From assembly GCA_947650365.1 (NCBI GenBank), contig OX393549.1:96936014-97000013 (forward strand): a stretch of DNA of 64,000 nt. Reading direction: 5' to 3'. Positions within the stretch are counted from its first letter, which is position 1. Each line of letters starts with the position of its first letter. The translations under genes and the position numbers were made by a program. The notes beneath the pieces are model-generated. The model did no database searches. It was not told where the DNA came from and saw only the letters and a program-made list of their open reading frames with translations. Shown in pieces: positions 10,801 through 25,800 of this stretch. The stretch is from Chamaelirium japonicum. Lineage: Eukaryota; Streptophyta; Magnoliopsida; Liliales; Melanthiaceae.

Positions 10801-13800
10801 CTTTGTCATCAATGTCTACGATGGTGATGTTGTTGGCTACCCCGTTGACACTGTCAACGAGTAGCTACCCATATTTTTTTGGCATGTGTCCGATTTAGGC
10901 AATATTTTCAGTAGTAATTTTCATGGGTCTATGTAAACCCTAACTATAGGGGGCATATTTTGATGGTTAGTCATCAGGTCTTATTATCTTTGTACCATCT
11001 TTTCTTTTCGCCTTGGAGCATTGTGGAATCGACTGTGATGGGAGGATGTAGGCATTTGTTAAACCTCGTTAAATCTATATTTTTTCTGGTCGTGTGATTG
11101 CATCTTGTTATTGTTAGTTTCCTTAACAGTTGGTATCAGATCTCTAGGTTAGAGCAAGAGCAGTGATGGAAGAAGGAAAGGCTAGGATCGAGAAGTTCAA
11201 TGGCTCGCATCTTGGATTCTGGAAGATGCATTGATGAGTCTCTTTATCAGAATGATCTCTATCTTCCTTTAGGAGGAAAATCGAAGAAGCCATAGAAGAT
11301 GTCCAATTAAGAATGGCAGATACTTGACAAGAAGGATCCAGGTTCAATGCGACTAACCCTTGCTACATTTGTAGCTTCAACATCTTCAAGCAGAACACAA
11401 CATCGAATTTGATGGCTGCCTTATCAAAGATGTATGAAAACCTTCTTCCAACAAGGTTTTCTGATAAAGATATTGTTTAACATGAATTTAAGTGATAAAG
11501 GAAGTGTGGTCGAACATCTCAAGGATTTCAATACGGATGATCATGGTGGAAAATAAATCTTTATGGAGTGGGTTAGGGTGAGAAGTAGAGAATTAGTTGG
11601 AATCAATAACCATCAATTTTGATGATGAAATAAGGGCTCTTCTATCAGACAGTTGTGACAATTTGGTGATAGCGCCGAGCAACTCCGTTGGATCAGCAAA
11701 CTGATGTTTGATGATGACGTGGGTGTCGATCATTATAGAGAAGAAGCAAATAAAAAATTCCACAAGGAAATGACGAAGATTGTTGGAACTACGAAAAAAG
11801 GATCATTGGAGATGGAATTGTAGAGATCCAAAGAAGATATTTCTGATGCCCTAATTTTTTCTTTAAATTCTTGTAATGAATCATGGATTATAGATTCTGG
11901 TGTATTGTTCCATGCTACTACGCACAAGTCTTTGTTTCATAACTATGTGCAGGGTGATTTTAGTAAAGTCTACTAGGCGATGAAGAGTCCTGTAACTTTG
12001 TTGACAAGGGTGATGTTCAATCTATTGAATGGAACAATGCTAAAGTTGAAAGACATCAAATATGTGCCTAAATCAAAATATTATTTTTATTGGGAAGTTT
12101 TCGGATTCAGGGATTATAGCAACCTTCACGAGTGATTCATGGAAGATTACAAAAGGGGTTTTGTTGTGGTTCTTGAAAAAGAGGGCATTCTTTATGTATG
12201 CTCGAGTTCTAATAGCTCAATTACATTTGCATCATTAGATGTGGACAACAGTATGTGGCATTGTCTTGCATCATCGAAAGGAAAACTGTTATGGCTAAAA
12301 TTAGTGGACTTAGACTTATGCGAGCAAGTGTTTACGAGAAGCAGATTAATGTCTTTTTTTATAAGGTTGGAAGTAGTCCAACATTACAAAGGTTGTTGTT
12401 GGTCCATACTGACGTATCGGGACCATCTAAGGTACCCTTTCTTGGTGGCCTACTGTATGATTCTTTCCTTCCTTGCATTACTTATTGACTGATAGCGGTG
12501 AGCCACAGGGTTAATAGGAAACTACGCATGATGAAACCAGGGAAAAGTGTGAGCATGCTATAAATGATGAAATGGATTCCTTATCATCAGCATGCATGGG
12601 ATTTGATCCAATTGCCCAATGAGAATGTAGCTTTGCGAAACAAGTGGGTCTATACTCTATAAGCTAAAGGTAGAGCCTGACAATACTATCAATACAAGGC
12701 TGGCTCGTTGTCAAAGGTTTTCAACAAGAATGTCTTGACTACACTGTAATCCTTTCCCCAGTTGTAGCCTTTCTACTAATAGATCTGCTTTGACAATTGT
12801 AGCAGGGGAGAATTTATACCTAGTGCAGCTTGATGTGAAAACCACACATCTCCGTGATTGGTAGGAGAAGATGCATAAACCGTGTGGGTATGTTGTGAGT
12901 CTTGTGACTATGAAGGACAATCTGGTATGTAGACTTAAGAAGAGCTTATACGGTTTGAAACAGGCTCCGGCACAATTGTACACAGGTTCAATGGCATCAT
13001 GTCAAGCAATATGTTTTGCAGATGTCATGCTGATCATTGATTCTATCTGAAGAAGCTCAAAGGTTCTTATCTCATACTTCTCTTGTTTGTAGATGATATG
13101 CTTGTTGCAGGTTCAAGCATGCATGAGATTTCAAATCTCAAAGAGTAGTTTTCTAAGGAGTTCGTAATGAATAATTTGGGTGTGACAAAGCAAATCCTAG
13201 GTATGCGGATCAATAGAGACAAGGAAACAGAAAGTTAAAGCTGTCGCAGTTAGTGTAATGTGGATTAGATGTTCAAGAGGTTCAACATTGAATATGCTAA
13301 GTGGGTTAGCACTCATTTGGCAAGTCTCTTTAAGTTTTCCAAGGAACAAGGTGCAACGACATAGGAAGGGCGTGATTACATGGCTAAGGTTCCATATGCC
13401 TTAGCCATTGGCAATGGCAGCTTGATGCATATTTTATTGCATTTCAATACATCTTTGCTTGGCATTAATTTTGGTGCATAAGCCATTTTCGGTGAGTGTA
13501 ATATAGTGTGATTCTAGGTTGTAACCTTGCTCCACAGTTGTAAAAGATGTTCAAGTGCAATACAATGCTTCATGAATACCAAAAGACCAGACTCAACCAT
13601 CTCCACAAGTTTACATTGTGTTTGGTTCTGTGAGATGGGTAGGCTATAAAAAAACAGGGTTTCACGTTTTTCAGAGTTCATTTATTATTAAAAATGATTT
13701 TATATCGTAAAATTCACTTTGATTGATATGTAGTATTTTACTGGGTTTTCGAACTTTATGGACTCAGTTGGATTTATCGGATTCGATTAGTGAACCCTAG

Positions 13801-16800
13801 CACGACCTATCCTTTGTTATATACATGGGGGTCGAGCTCCCTGGTGAGCTCGTGGTGGTCCCGGGGCAACCCCACTTGGTAGGGGTTCGGGGGGAACGCC
13901 ACAAAAATCTAATTCGGTTTTGGACTATGTAGTGGCCCGAGAACTTCGAAAATTTCCAAGTGTTCATGTGTCACTTGGTTAGTTCGAATGGCTATTCGGA
14001 CGTGTTCCTTAGGCGTCCAAACAACTGTTCAGACTACTAAGGACACGATTCTGAGTCCTATTATTTATCCAGACAAGTTAGCGAGTTTTGACACTGGGAG
14101 TTCGAACAGCCGTTCTGACCGAGTAGAGTGGGTAGCTGACTCCATGAGTGTAAGGTCCGAACATTTATTCGGATCGCCCGTGGTTGTAGCTCGAACTGCG
14201 GTTCGGACCGTGTCGAGATTGTGGGTCCAAAAATCGATTTTCTCCTTTTAGTTAGGTTTATCTCAACTATTGGTGGCCGAATCCAATGACCATCAATAGG
14301 TGATGTGTACCCTATATATATGGGATTTTTGGCTTATTAGGGTATAAGGAGGATTTGAGCTCTTTTGCAACCAAGGGCCTTTGGAGAGGAAAAAGCCCCA
14401 AAATTGGATTAGTCTTCCTCCTTCCCCTTTAGGCAGGTTATTTTTCTTTGATTCATCGTTGATTTTGGGTTTTGATTTATGCTCGTGTAGTTTGCCCCCA
14501 AACCCTCCTACATATTGGTATTGAAATTCCTTCCTCCATTGGTTACAATCAAGGATATTGATTGGGATTTTTACTTTGGCATGCGGCCGAAGTAGGATCC
14601 ATCTCTTTGAATTCAGATTCGTTACGAGAAGAGTCTTTTCAAATCCATCTCGAAGGTTGAAGTGCCCCTTCGATCTGAGCGAGGAAGCCACCATAAGCAT
14701 GAGGCTCCGTACTCGATGGTGCGACCTAGTTAGGTCGATTGGTGTAGTTTGAGACTTTGAGCAATCAATCATGAGGATTTCATTGATAGATGCGGTTTTG
14801 AAGCGTCTGCCGTTACTTAATGTGTCCGATACAAGGGTTCCAACTGGGAGCATCCCGAGGATATCCAAAGAAATCCGAAGGAATAGCATTTAAGGCTATC
14901 AGGGATGATCAATCAGAGTTTGATGAGGATCTTACAAATCTGATTTCTCAAAGGTTCAAGAAATTCATGAAAGCTCAACAGGGGAATCAGTTTGTCAAGC
15001 CTGAAAGCGGTTCTCTGATAAGAAAAAAATTAAGAGTGGGATGGAGCCAGTGGGCAAAGGAAAATGAGCTTCAAGGACACACGTGTCAGGTGCTTTGAAT
15101 GTCTAGGTTATGGACTTTATGTGGCTGCTGTGCAAATCATAAGAAACCCAAGCAACCAAGTTTCATGAAGGCTAACAGTACTCGACACTACAGATGGTTC
15201 AACATATGACATCGGTGTGTTATAATGTACCGAGTCTTACTGCCATGTGCTTGAGAAAAGTGTATAACCATAGTTCTATAGTGCTAAAGTAGGGTTGTTT
15301 TTCCCGTTGGGGGTCTCCATGTTAAAAATTTTCTTGTGTCCTGTTTTCTTTATTTCTGGATGTCTGGATGAACCTTATATGTTTCTACCCTACAACCAAT
15401 TGGATTGAGCACCATGTCTCAGCACAAAAATCAGTGCTTCTTATTTGCAGTAAATTAATCAAATGGCCTGTACAAGACCAGATTTGCTTATGCAGTGGGA
15501 GTAGTCAGCAAGTTCATTAACAATACAGGCAAGGAGCATTGGGTGGCAGATAAGCGGATTCTCAAATACCTTAGAGGTACTACATATGTGATGCTATTTT
15601 ATGGAGCATCGGAAATCTGCCTACTGGGTTATGTTGATTCAGATCTAGCAAGAGCTATCAATAGCTGAAAGTGCACTACATGGGTTGTGTTTACTTTGGG
15701 CATTGTAACATCTTGTGTTGCTTCTCACTTACAAGAGATAGTCACCATCTCCACGACAGATGCAGAGTATGCTGCAACAATCAAATCTTGCAAGGAGTAG
15801 GGAAAGGAGCAAGGGAAATCCAGGTCATGAAGATGGGCAAGGAGCAAGGGAAGTCTAATCCATCTTACAAAGAAGTGAAAGAACTCATCCTTTCATTGGA
15901 GAACCAATCATATTGATATCAAGTACGGCTTCATATGATAGCTTCTAGAGGATGAGCAAGTTACTCTAGAGAAGATCCATGCTAGACAGAATCCTACGGA
16001 CATGTGACTAAAGGTGATTGAATCTTATATAGACCATAGTTTGTTGCTTTACATGACAAAATAGACCCAAAAGAAATAAGATTAACTGTCCTAAGTAGGC
16101 TATGAAACCTACCTACTCTCCTTGCCTTCATTTCCTCTTCTTTCCATTCTTTTTATTTTTCCAGCAGGGAAATGGCCATAGGAAGACCACAGGGTGTGCG
16201 GGAACTGATTGGAAAGGGGATCGGACCCCTTTCCAGGGAGAGATTTCCTGATCCATTTCATAGTTGCGGTGGGTTTAGCGGTTCGGAAAAGTGGTCAGAC
16301 TCTCTCCTATCTATAGAGGAGTCTGATGTCCTGATCACTTTCTCTCCTATGTTTAGAGGATTCTGATGCCCTTTGGACCAGAAAATTTTCTAAACAAATA
16401 GGGTCGGCCATACAATGAGTGGACATATTTTCTAAGACCTCAAACTTCCTAGAATTGGAAAAATCTCTCCACGAAGGACAAATTAAAAGAAAAAAAGCAT
16501 ATTACAAGCTGCTAACTATTTTTTGAGTTAACCTATTGACCTCCAATTTGATCGAAGGAGATGATTAGGCGGTCTACGACGCACTAGAGCTCCAGTATCA
16601 ACATGTTTGTTTAGCGAATATGCGGTATAAAATGTTCTGGTCGTTATATTTTATTGTTCCGAATATGCTATGATATGTGCTGTTAATTATTTACTTTGTA
16701 GTTCGTAAAGGCGTTATTAATTAGGTTAATGCATATTGGAAAGTCAGAATATTATGCAAAAAGAATGGAATTTGGAGAATGGAAAGAAATACAGAGTATT

Positions 16801-19800
16801 TAATTGATATATGCCAACTCTGGTGCCACTTGCATTATTTTAATTATTTACAGGCTAATCAAAATAATTATTCATACATTATATAGGAATAGTTTCTTGG
16901 TCATAGATTATTCGATAATCGAATAATCTATGAATGTGGAAGTTGCACATGGGATAATAAAATAAAAAAGAATACCCATATATTGTGACTTCCTTTCAAC
17001 CTTGATATAGAAATGCACAATTGCTATTGCGTACTTGTTTAATCGCGCTAATGATTTCAATGCTGTTTCCTTCTCTAACTTTTTATTTTTGGCAAGCTTT
17101 CCTTCTCTCACTTTGTGCCATATGTTCTATGCTATTTCATTCCTTCTTGCAGAAAGTAAATTAAAGAGCAGATCTAATTCAACTAAAACACTGCTTCATA
17201 TCTGATTACTTGCAACAGTATGGAAATTGATTGATGAATTTTGAATTTTTTGACAGTCATATTTCATATAGGTCACATATCGTCCTTGCCTAGGAGGCTA
17301 GGACCTTGTGAATCATATAGTGGACAATGGCAAACCAGCATGTTCAAAATTCCACTGAGCTGTAAAGAATGTTAATATTCAAGCGTTATATTAAGTTCTG
17401 ATTTAGCTGATCCATACTCTGGTGAAAAAATGACTTGTTCCTTAACTATATGGCAATGATCTGTATTTCTTATTTTTGACCATATATCGGGACATATTTA
17501 TTATTATTATTTTTTAATATCTGCCTTTTCTAAAAACATTCTAGGACGATTTTAAGCTTGTTATCTCAATGTTTTTACAGCTTTCTCGAGCGGACACCTT
17601 GCTCTATCTGCTAGTATACCCTCAGCGCCCCCTCCTGACAACGAAAGTTATTGAGCTGGTTTGTATAGTCTCATTTGATGGTGTATCCCTGTTACAACTT
17701 ACAACTCTTTCTAGTAACATATCATTGTCAGGTTGGATATGATAAGCTTGGAGCTGGGCAGAATGCAACTGTTGCTGTAATGAGTTACAGTGGTTATGAT
17801 ATTGAGGATGCAATTGTCATGAACAAGTCATCCCTTGATCGTGGATTTGGTCGATGCATTACAATGAAAAAGTACTCCATTTTACTTCTGAAAGCTTGTG
17901 GAATCAAAAGACTATCATTTTTATGATTATTTTTGTACTTATTGTGAATTTCCACTAGATATACTGCTATGGTAGAGTCCTATGTCAATAAAATGAAAGA
18001 TAGAATAATCCGGCCTCAAAAGATACCTAGCATGCAGGTATGGTTCCAAAGTCCATGATGTTTATGTTATGAACTCAATTGTTGTGGTAATATAGGCTAT
18101 GGGTAGTTTACTTTGAATTTGCAACTTTATTAGAATATAAGCATGAATTCCATTTCATGATGTTTCGGTAACTTGATGGTATACTTGCAGTATTTTTCTG
18201 TGTCCTGTGCATATATATAGTCAAGGTTCGAAATTTTCATTTCGGTCAATATTTCAACCCCTCTGGATATGGAAATATTTCATAGAAATATTTCGACAGT
18301 GTGGAAATATTGTGATTTTATGGAAATGGTGGAAATATTAATTTTTTAATGGAATTTTTCAGTGAATCTCTGCATAGTCATAAACCAAGTATATATACAC
18401 AATTTGGAACACTCAGATAATATTTATACCCTATCTACGGGTGTAGAGTATCACAAAGCATGTATTCTGCATTTGAGTCTGTGAGTCTTGTTTGGTCCTG
18501 CTTTGATCTATGTTTTTAAAATGGGTTTTAATCTTTTTTGTGGATAAAAATGTTTCCAAAATAAAGATTAGTTGATTGTTAAAATAATGCTTCAAACGAT
18601 TCTGAAAACGGACTTAAAACAAGAAAGTTGTGAAAGTTTGAATGCTAAAATGCAAAACACTGTTTTTTTTACTAAGTCTGAAAAAATGAGTTTTTATAAA
18701 GAAAAGTTTTTATACATTCAAAATTTTCTTTGACGGACCATGGTTTTCTACATGTACTTGTAGTTCTACATCTTGTGGAATTTTTTGAGCTAAAAATGAG
18801 TTGATTTAACCACTTTTCTCAATATACAAATTTTATGAAAAACCGAAAAACTGTTTTCTCCTACTAAAACTGAAAGCATAATTTTTTTATTCACTTGGTT
18901 TTTGATTTTTTTGATATTTTTATTGAAATCAAATTGGGGTGTGTTTCCTTATTTACATATAATAACATTTAAGTAAATGTTATTATATGTAAATAAGCTG
19001 CTGAGAACGAAACCCCCAGTCCCCTTTTATAACTAGACAGCCCCAACATTTCGGTGCCAAAATCTCGAAATATCTCGAAATTTCCACGAAATATCTTTAT
19101 ATTTCGTGCCGACAAATATATCGTGCGAAATATCGTGATATATCACGATATTATCATGATTTCCATTATCGTGATTTCCATTTCGTTTGATGAAAATATG
19201 CAGAAAAAATTTGAATTGTTTTGTGGTTTTAAATCAACAATCTAGAGTTATTTCAATTGATTTTCATGCAAAAAAATGGTTTGTGTTAAGTTGATGGCAG
19301 GAAATGTAAATTTAATGAACTTGGACTCGACGCTATTGTCCTGTTTTTTAATTTGGTTTAACGGGATTTTGAGAGGGAGATATTGCAATACAGAACTTGT
19401 AGGAGGGCTTATTGCAAGTTGATACCTTTGTCAGGGAGCTATCACTAAGTTCCCCTTTTTTATTTTCATTGATTTTCTATGATTTGTTTATATTTTATAA
19501 TATTTTTTATTTCCTATGCCCCCTTATTTTTCAAATTTAATTTTTTTAACATTTTTATTATATATATATTTTGATGGGATCTGATACTAACTAGATGGGA
19601 TGCGTATGCTTGAAATAAACCAAGTGCAGAATTTAAAACCTTAAATCAGATTTCAACATGTTATAAACAAATTTCAGCATAGCCTATAACCATGATTCAG
19701 CATTCAGTCACTACCAATCAGATTTTAACTCAACGAAATAATAAAATGGACAATAGGAACATTAATTTCAGATCATAACACTGAATTCCAGCAATCAGAA

Positions 19801-22800
19801 CAAGAACAATCTCAAATTAATAAGCCAATGTCTCAACAACAAGCAAAGATCTAAACGAATAAACCTAACGGATGAGACTCTCGGGAAAACAGAATTTTAG
19901 GGTTCCTATGGTAAAAACAGCAATAAGGCCGGTTGCAAGAAAGCAGGTTATCACATGAAAATTATCGAGGATCGATCTCACCGTGCTTTGGTCAATGCCG
20001 GCAGCTTTCCGATGCTCCGAGGTTGCAGATGAATGGCGCGGAAGGAGGAGGCGTGGTCCAGAAGACGGGGTGAAGAAGCCGAGACGATGATCTTGAAGAA
20101 GAAGACACTCCACGTCGATCTTCCGTGAAGCCGAGGATGAATAGCGAGGCGACGGGGTAGAAGCTTGCGAAGGAAGAAAAGGTTGAGAAGCAAGGAAGAA
20201 TCCGTCGGAAAGGATAAACCGAACAAGCGAGCCGCTTCTCCGTTTCTAGGGTTTCAATTTCAATTCATCTCCCCTTTGTGCGATTAGGGTTTTAGTCTTT
20301 ATAGGGAAGCAACTAAAGAAAACAAAAAAGGAAAGAAGAGAGAGAGAGGCCGGTCGGGTAGAGAGAGAGACGGACGCGGGAGGAGAGAGAGAACCCGCGC
20401 GGGAGGGGAGAGAGAGAGGGACGCGCGCAAGGGGGGCCGGCCGGGTATGGGTGCGGTAGGCTAGGATTTAGGGTTTTTTAGTCTCCCTTGAATCTCATCC
20501 GTTGAGATCTAATTTAACTTAAAATCCTACGGCCTAAAACCCAACACAAAAATGAGTCAGTTCGGCATCTGTGGCTCGAACCGGATGCGAACATGGCTCG
20601 CACCTACCCAAACCAGAAATAAAAACAGAAATATCTAACGATCCGTTGGTCGGATCGAAATAAAGTAAAAACCAAAACTGTAGATCTTCAATTGATCTTT
20701 CCACTGATGCAGACGGATCGACGATCGGGTTCCTGGATCTCCGGTGCGGTTGAAAATACACGATCAGCTGTAGAAAAACTGCACGTAGAAGGCTCGTCTG
20801 CATCATATTTACTTATTTTTATTAATTTTCTATGATTTGTTTTATATTTTTTGGTAATTTTCTATACTTTTTTGAATTTTTAGTATTTATTTTTCTAATT
20901 TTGTATATTTCTATCTTTTGTTCTAATGTTTTCTAATTTATATAGTATAATACATATATATAAATATAATTTATAAGATATAACTATTAATTTATAATAT
21001 ATTATATATTATATTATAAATTATTTGTATTTTTTTAGTGAATTCCTCTCCGAGAAGTAGAGGATGGGTTAAGCCGTACCCCAAGCTATTTTATTAATAA
21101 TAAAGGAGAATCAAGACATAAGACAGAGTACTAGATTAATCTTAAGACCCAAACGGAGGGGGAATCCCATATACCAACTCTTGGTCACCGCCAGGATAGC
21201 GAACCAAGACTCTTCCCATTTCATCTCTTTGTTGCTGAATATGCGCCAATCCTCTTTTGGTGCCAGATTGTCCAGAGCATAGTTACCAAATCGGGCATTT
21301 TTTTGAAAAAAACGCGTATAAAACACGTATCGATCCGAAGTCGTAGCAAACAGGAAAAAAACTCATTTTTTGAAAAAAACGTCCCTACGCGTTTTATATG
21401 CGTTTAAAACGGAAAAAACACGTATAAAATGCGTATAAAACACGTCGGGTTTGGCCCGGATTTAAATTGGGTTCGGGTTTTATTTTGTTCATGCTTAATA
21501 AACGCATATGCTATATGTTTTGAACTTTTGATTACTTAATGTTGGAAAATGACATATATACATATTTGGTAGAATTTTTAAGATTTTTTTGTTTTTTCTG
21601 ATGTTTTCACGTTTTTTTTTTCGTTTTTTCCGTTTTCTTCGTATCTTTTCGATTTTTTCCCTTGCCGTTTTTTTTCCGTTTTCCAACTTGGTAACTATGG
21701 TCCAGAGGGAGCATGTGGATCCCTGGTGGCCTCACCCCAACTTGGACCTCAATAACTCTCAGATGGATTTGTAGTAGGAGCAGTGAAGCTGCTGGTGATC
21801 AATGGTCTCCCTTCCCCCACCGCATAGGATGTAAGTATACTTTTGTCAGAGCAAGCCACATAAAGATTCTGCACTTTAATGGGTCTGGGAACCTCCAGTG
21901 GTTGGAGGCAATCGGGAAAACAACCCCTACCTTATTGATGTAGTGGTAGAAGGAGCTAACTGTGAATGAGCCCAACGAGGTCCACTTCCAGGAAGAAGAA
22001 TCGCAAGAGGACGATACCGGGAAGGACTCAAGAACTGACTGCAGCTCTTGCAATTGAGAAGATAAGTTGATCGGAATGGTTCTACGGAATCGGACCGACC
22101 AAGAGGGAGATCTTGAGGTAAATGTGACTTGAGAGCGAAATTGGTATTTTGGTCCCACGCAATCTCGAAGAGGTCATAAAAGAGGGTTGCCAGGCTGATG
22201 TCTTCGACCAATTGGTCCGTCCAGAATTTAATATTGCTCCCGTCCCTTAATAATAGCTTGGTACTACATTTAAAGGGTTCCGCGATCCTCCGGACCCCTT
22301 TTCCAAAACGGGGAGATCTTGCCAGTCCTCTTGCTTCGGCATTGTAAGGGGGAGAACCTTCTAAAGTACCTTTCTCTCATCACGCTGGACCAAATGTCCC
22401 CTTGATCGTGAGGCGTCCCCACCATTCACCCAATAGAGCGATATTAAAGTCTCTCACGCTTAAGACTCCCAGTCCCCCTTGGTCTTTGGACTTGCAAACT
22501 GTTCCCCATATCACCAGGTAATACAAGCCCGATTGCCTGTCTGCTCTCGTTCAAAGCAATGAGCTTCTAATGCCATCAATCCGTTTGGCAACCTAGAAAG
22601 GGATAAAGTAAATGGCTAGAAAGTAAGATGGAATAGAAGACATAACTGAGTTGACTAATGTTAGACGAACTCCCATAGAAAGTTGATTGCCTTCCATCTC
22701 GCATACCCGTGTTCCACCTGTTCAATAATTTTATGCCATTCTAGTTTCGAGAGCTTAGATTTGGAAATTCGTAAACCAAGGTATTTAAGGGGGAGTGAAT

Positions 22801-25800
22801 CTTCCTTGCAGTTCAGAATAGCAGCCAGTGAGGCACCTAAGGATGGGTTAGGGCCTTCATAATAGAGTTAGGATTTAGCGAAGTTGATGCAGAGGTCTAA
22901 GTAAAATTCGAGACCATAGAGGATGATCTTAAGTATTGCAACCTGCTCCTTCTTAACTTGGTAGAACAAAATGGTATCATCAGCGAAATGAAGATTCGAG
23001 ACTGACCAAGAGTTACCTCTTTCACTCGTTAGGAGTTCTCGATCGACAACTTGTCGGATGATTGCGTCAAAAGCGACTACTGTAAGATTGAAGAGAAAGG
23101 GAGATAGTGTATAGCCTTGCTTCAAACCTTTCTCCATCAAGAATTGGCTATTAGAGGCCCCATTCATCAGGCAAGAGATCTTCGAGGTTGAAAGACAGGA
23201 AAGAATCCACCCTAGCAATTTCTAAGAAAAGCCTTTCACCTTCCAGGTGTCGAGGATGAAGGCCTAATGCAGCCTATCAAAAGCTTTCTCAAAATCGAGC
23301 TTCAACAACACTCCTTCCTCCTTGTGGTCCTTCAAGTGATAGATCACTTCCTGGATGGAAGCTACGCTGTCAAGAATAAGTCTGCCTTTGATGAAAGCCG
23401 ATTGAGTCGGGCTAATGATAGAGTTCATGACCGGGGCAAGCCTATTTGCTAAGAACTTTGTAACGATCTTGTAAATACATTTAGACAGGTTGATCGGACA
23501 GAATTGAGAATTTGAAGATTCTGAAGATTTTGGCACGAAGATCAAGAGAGAGTAGTTGAGGCTAGCGTCACTTGTGAAAAAAACATTAATTAGTTTGCAC
23601 ACATCGTGGCTGATATAGTCCCAAAAGTGTTGGAAGTAAAACATGGGGAACCCATCAGGGCCTGGGGCTCTGTCTCCTCTCATATAAAACACTGCCTTCT
23701 TAATGTCATCAGTTGAGAAAGGGCCATTTAGATCAGCCTCTACTGCGAGTTTTCGAAGGGGAAGACCCTCTGAATCTAGAAGAGAAGACACCGGGAGCTC
23801 TTGGAAGTAGCTCCGGAAGTGGTTCATGGTCCCTCCTAGAATCTTCGAACGGCTAGATAAATCAATGTCTACTATCCACAGGATGTCAAGCTTGTTCACT
23901 CGCCATCTGTTGTTTGCCAAACGATGAAAGTAGGGCGTGTCAGCATCAGCCAGCTTCACCTATTTTTCTCTAGATCTTTGTTTCCACAGGATCTCCTCTT
24001 TGACTACGAGGCCCCTCAACTCTTCTGTTAAGATGGTCAAGGACACGACATCCTCTCCAGACAAGGCACTCGACTCAGACTTCACCTCGAGGTCGTTAGT
24101 GGAAGAAAGCATGTTCACTTTCTGGGCGCAAACGTTCCCAAATGCTCTCTATTGAGGGACTCAAGCCCAATATATCTGTATATGAATACACAGCAACACG
24201 ACCCGGTATATACATTAACATCAACATCACTCCGTCCTCCACCCTCTATGTGGTTAGGGTTACTCCGTACGAGCGACTTCACTCCACATCTCCCGACTAC
24301 TCCCGTCTTTGCACCTTTGGGTGTATGTGCTTTGTTCTACTCCCTCCACATGAGCGCATCAAACTCTCTGCTCGATCGGTTAGGTGTGTTCACTTGGGAC
24401 TCAGTCGGGAGCACAAGGGCTATCGATGCTACGATCCCTTGGCTCGTCAGATCCGTGTCTCTCGTCACGTTTCTTTTGTTGAGGATGTCCCGTACTTTTC
24501 CATCGAGTCCTGAAATCTTCTCTCACCGCCTACGTTACCCGCTTCCACTACCTGTCACAATCCCCTTGTTACCTTCGTATCCTACTCCCGCACCAGTGGC
24601 TATGAAAACAAGACCAATATGAAGTGGGTACCTGGTGTAATTATTTTAAATTATTTTTATATTTTGTAATTATTTTAAATTTAAAAAACAAAACCAAAAC
24701 CATTGAAACTCCGATCCGAAACTCCGAAACCAATCCTTAGTGGCCAGACCGAAACCAAAATAAAAACAACCAACCTTGGTTTTTGGATTAGAACATGATG
24801 GGATAGAAACATGATTAATTGGGATTCATATGTGCAAATCGGTATTAAAACGTGAAAATCGTGATTTTTTTATAAAATCATTACTTTTAAAAAAATCGGA
24901 AAAGTGTCGTGTTGTTAACATTTACTTAATGAGTCACGTTTTAATCGCGGCTTATTAAAAAAATCAGAGTTTTTGGTGTTAGAGGTAATAAACTTGTTCT
25001 ATTGGTGGCTTCTACCATTTTGCTGCCATCTTCACTGCCATTTCGTTGATTACATCATAATGTTGGTCCTGAAGTTAACCGAGATCCCTTGCGTTATCTT
25101 GAAGCCTGTATTATGTAGTTTAAGAAGGCTAAGATTAGCGAATAAAATATTCCTCAAAAAAAAAAGATTAGCGAATAAAATATTTCCGTCGTGATCCTAG
25201 TAATGAAGATAACACTTCCTAGGTATCATGTCTGACTGAACAGTTATCAAATTCCAGCTCTCCCTCTCTGTTGTAACGGAATGCATGGATACGATACTTT
25301 GGGAATGTACTGGAGTTTTTTTAATTGTAAAGCTTTAGCTTGTATTTCTCAGAATGTATTAGTAGGTACATTACTTTTGTTGTTGTTCTAAAGGAATTAC
25401 ATTCGACCACCTGGTACTTGCCTTTATCAGCAGCTGTGTTTGCTATTTGATGCTAAATACTGCTTTATATTGATGTTGATTTGGTATATATTTCTAGTTA
25501 TTGTAAGTCATTATTGAGGTATCTCATTGGAAGATCCATACAGATACTGGATGCTGATGGAATTGCTGCTCCTGGTGAAATTATTCGTAATCATGATGTC
25601 TTTGTAAACAAACAAAGCCCTGTAAATATAAGGGACATGCTTGATAATCCTAGGGAGTTGAAAGATAAGTATGGGTTTTCTCTCTTTTCTTCGGAACTCA
25701 TATGGCTATCAAGAAATGTTAATGCAGCATGTAATGTAGTGTTCTTTCATATGAATATCCAGTGAATATAGGCCCACGAACGCTGTGTACAAAGGCCCTG

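Larger units (their letters stand above)
11109..16060 (+). mobile_element. Decayed Ty1/copia element, interrupted at about 13430-15440
   Basis: This is a copia carcass lying in the sense direction of the NRPC2 intron. A primer-site-like TTGGTATCAGATCTC lies at about 11133. A gag start follows ([20 protein letters not shown] at 11166), then the protease-region landmark ESWIIDSG near 11882. Reverse transcriptase is recognisable by [13 protein letters not shown] near 13079 and [17 protein letters not shown] near 13163. After a 2-kb interruption come [17 protein letters not shown] near 15549, [10 protein letters not shown] near 15753 and DIKYGFI near 15916, from RNase H. Stops and frame changes are frequent. 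No target duplication was found. Confidence 0.8.
21037..24148 (-). mobile_element. 5'-truncated L1-type LINE (copy 1)
   Basis: This is a non-LTR retrotransposon with only ORF2 sequence from after the endonuclease to the 3' tail. Reading leftwards, the segment before the reverse transcriptase begins near 24135 with FGNVCAQK. Reverse transcriptase follows, then the C-terminal region, then the 3' tail, which ends in a CCTCTAC/GGAGAGG hairpin near 21045-21063. The same order is seen in the copy at 55782-58894. The 5' end abuts a rearranged copia scrap at about 24150. No target duplication was found. A MITE interrupts the 3' part at 21278-21699. Confidence 0.85.

Noticed and set aside
14293-14889. 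198-codon - strand ORF
   Set aside because: It lies antisense across the LTR and gag remnant of a nested LTR element, and has no recognisable protein features.
17675-17926. 83-codon ORF around exon f as an independent gene
   Set aside because: Its first and last parts are intron; only 17732-17871 matches NRPC2.
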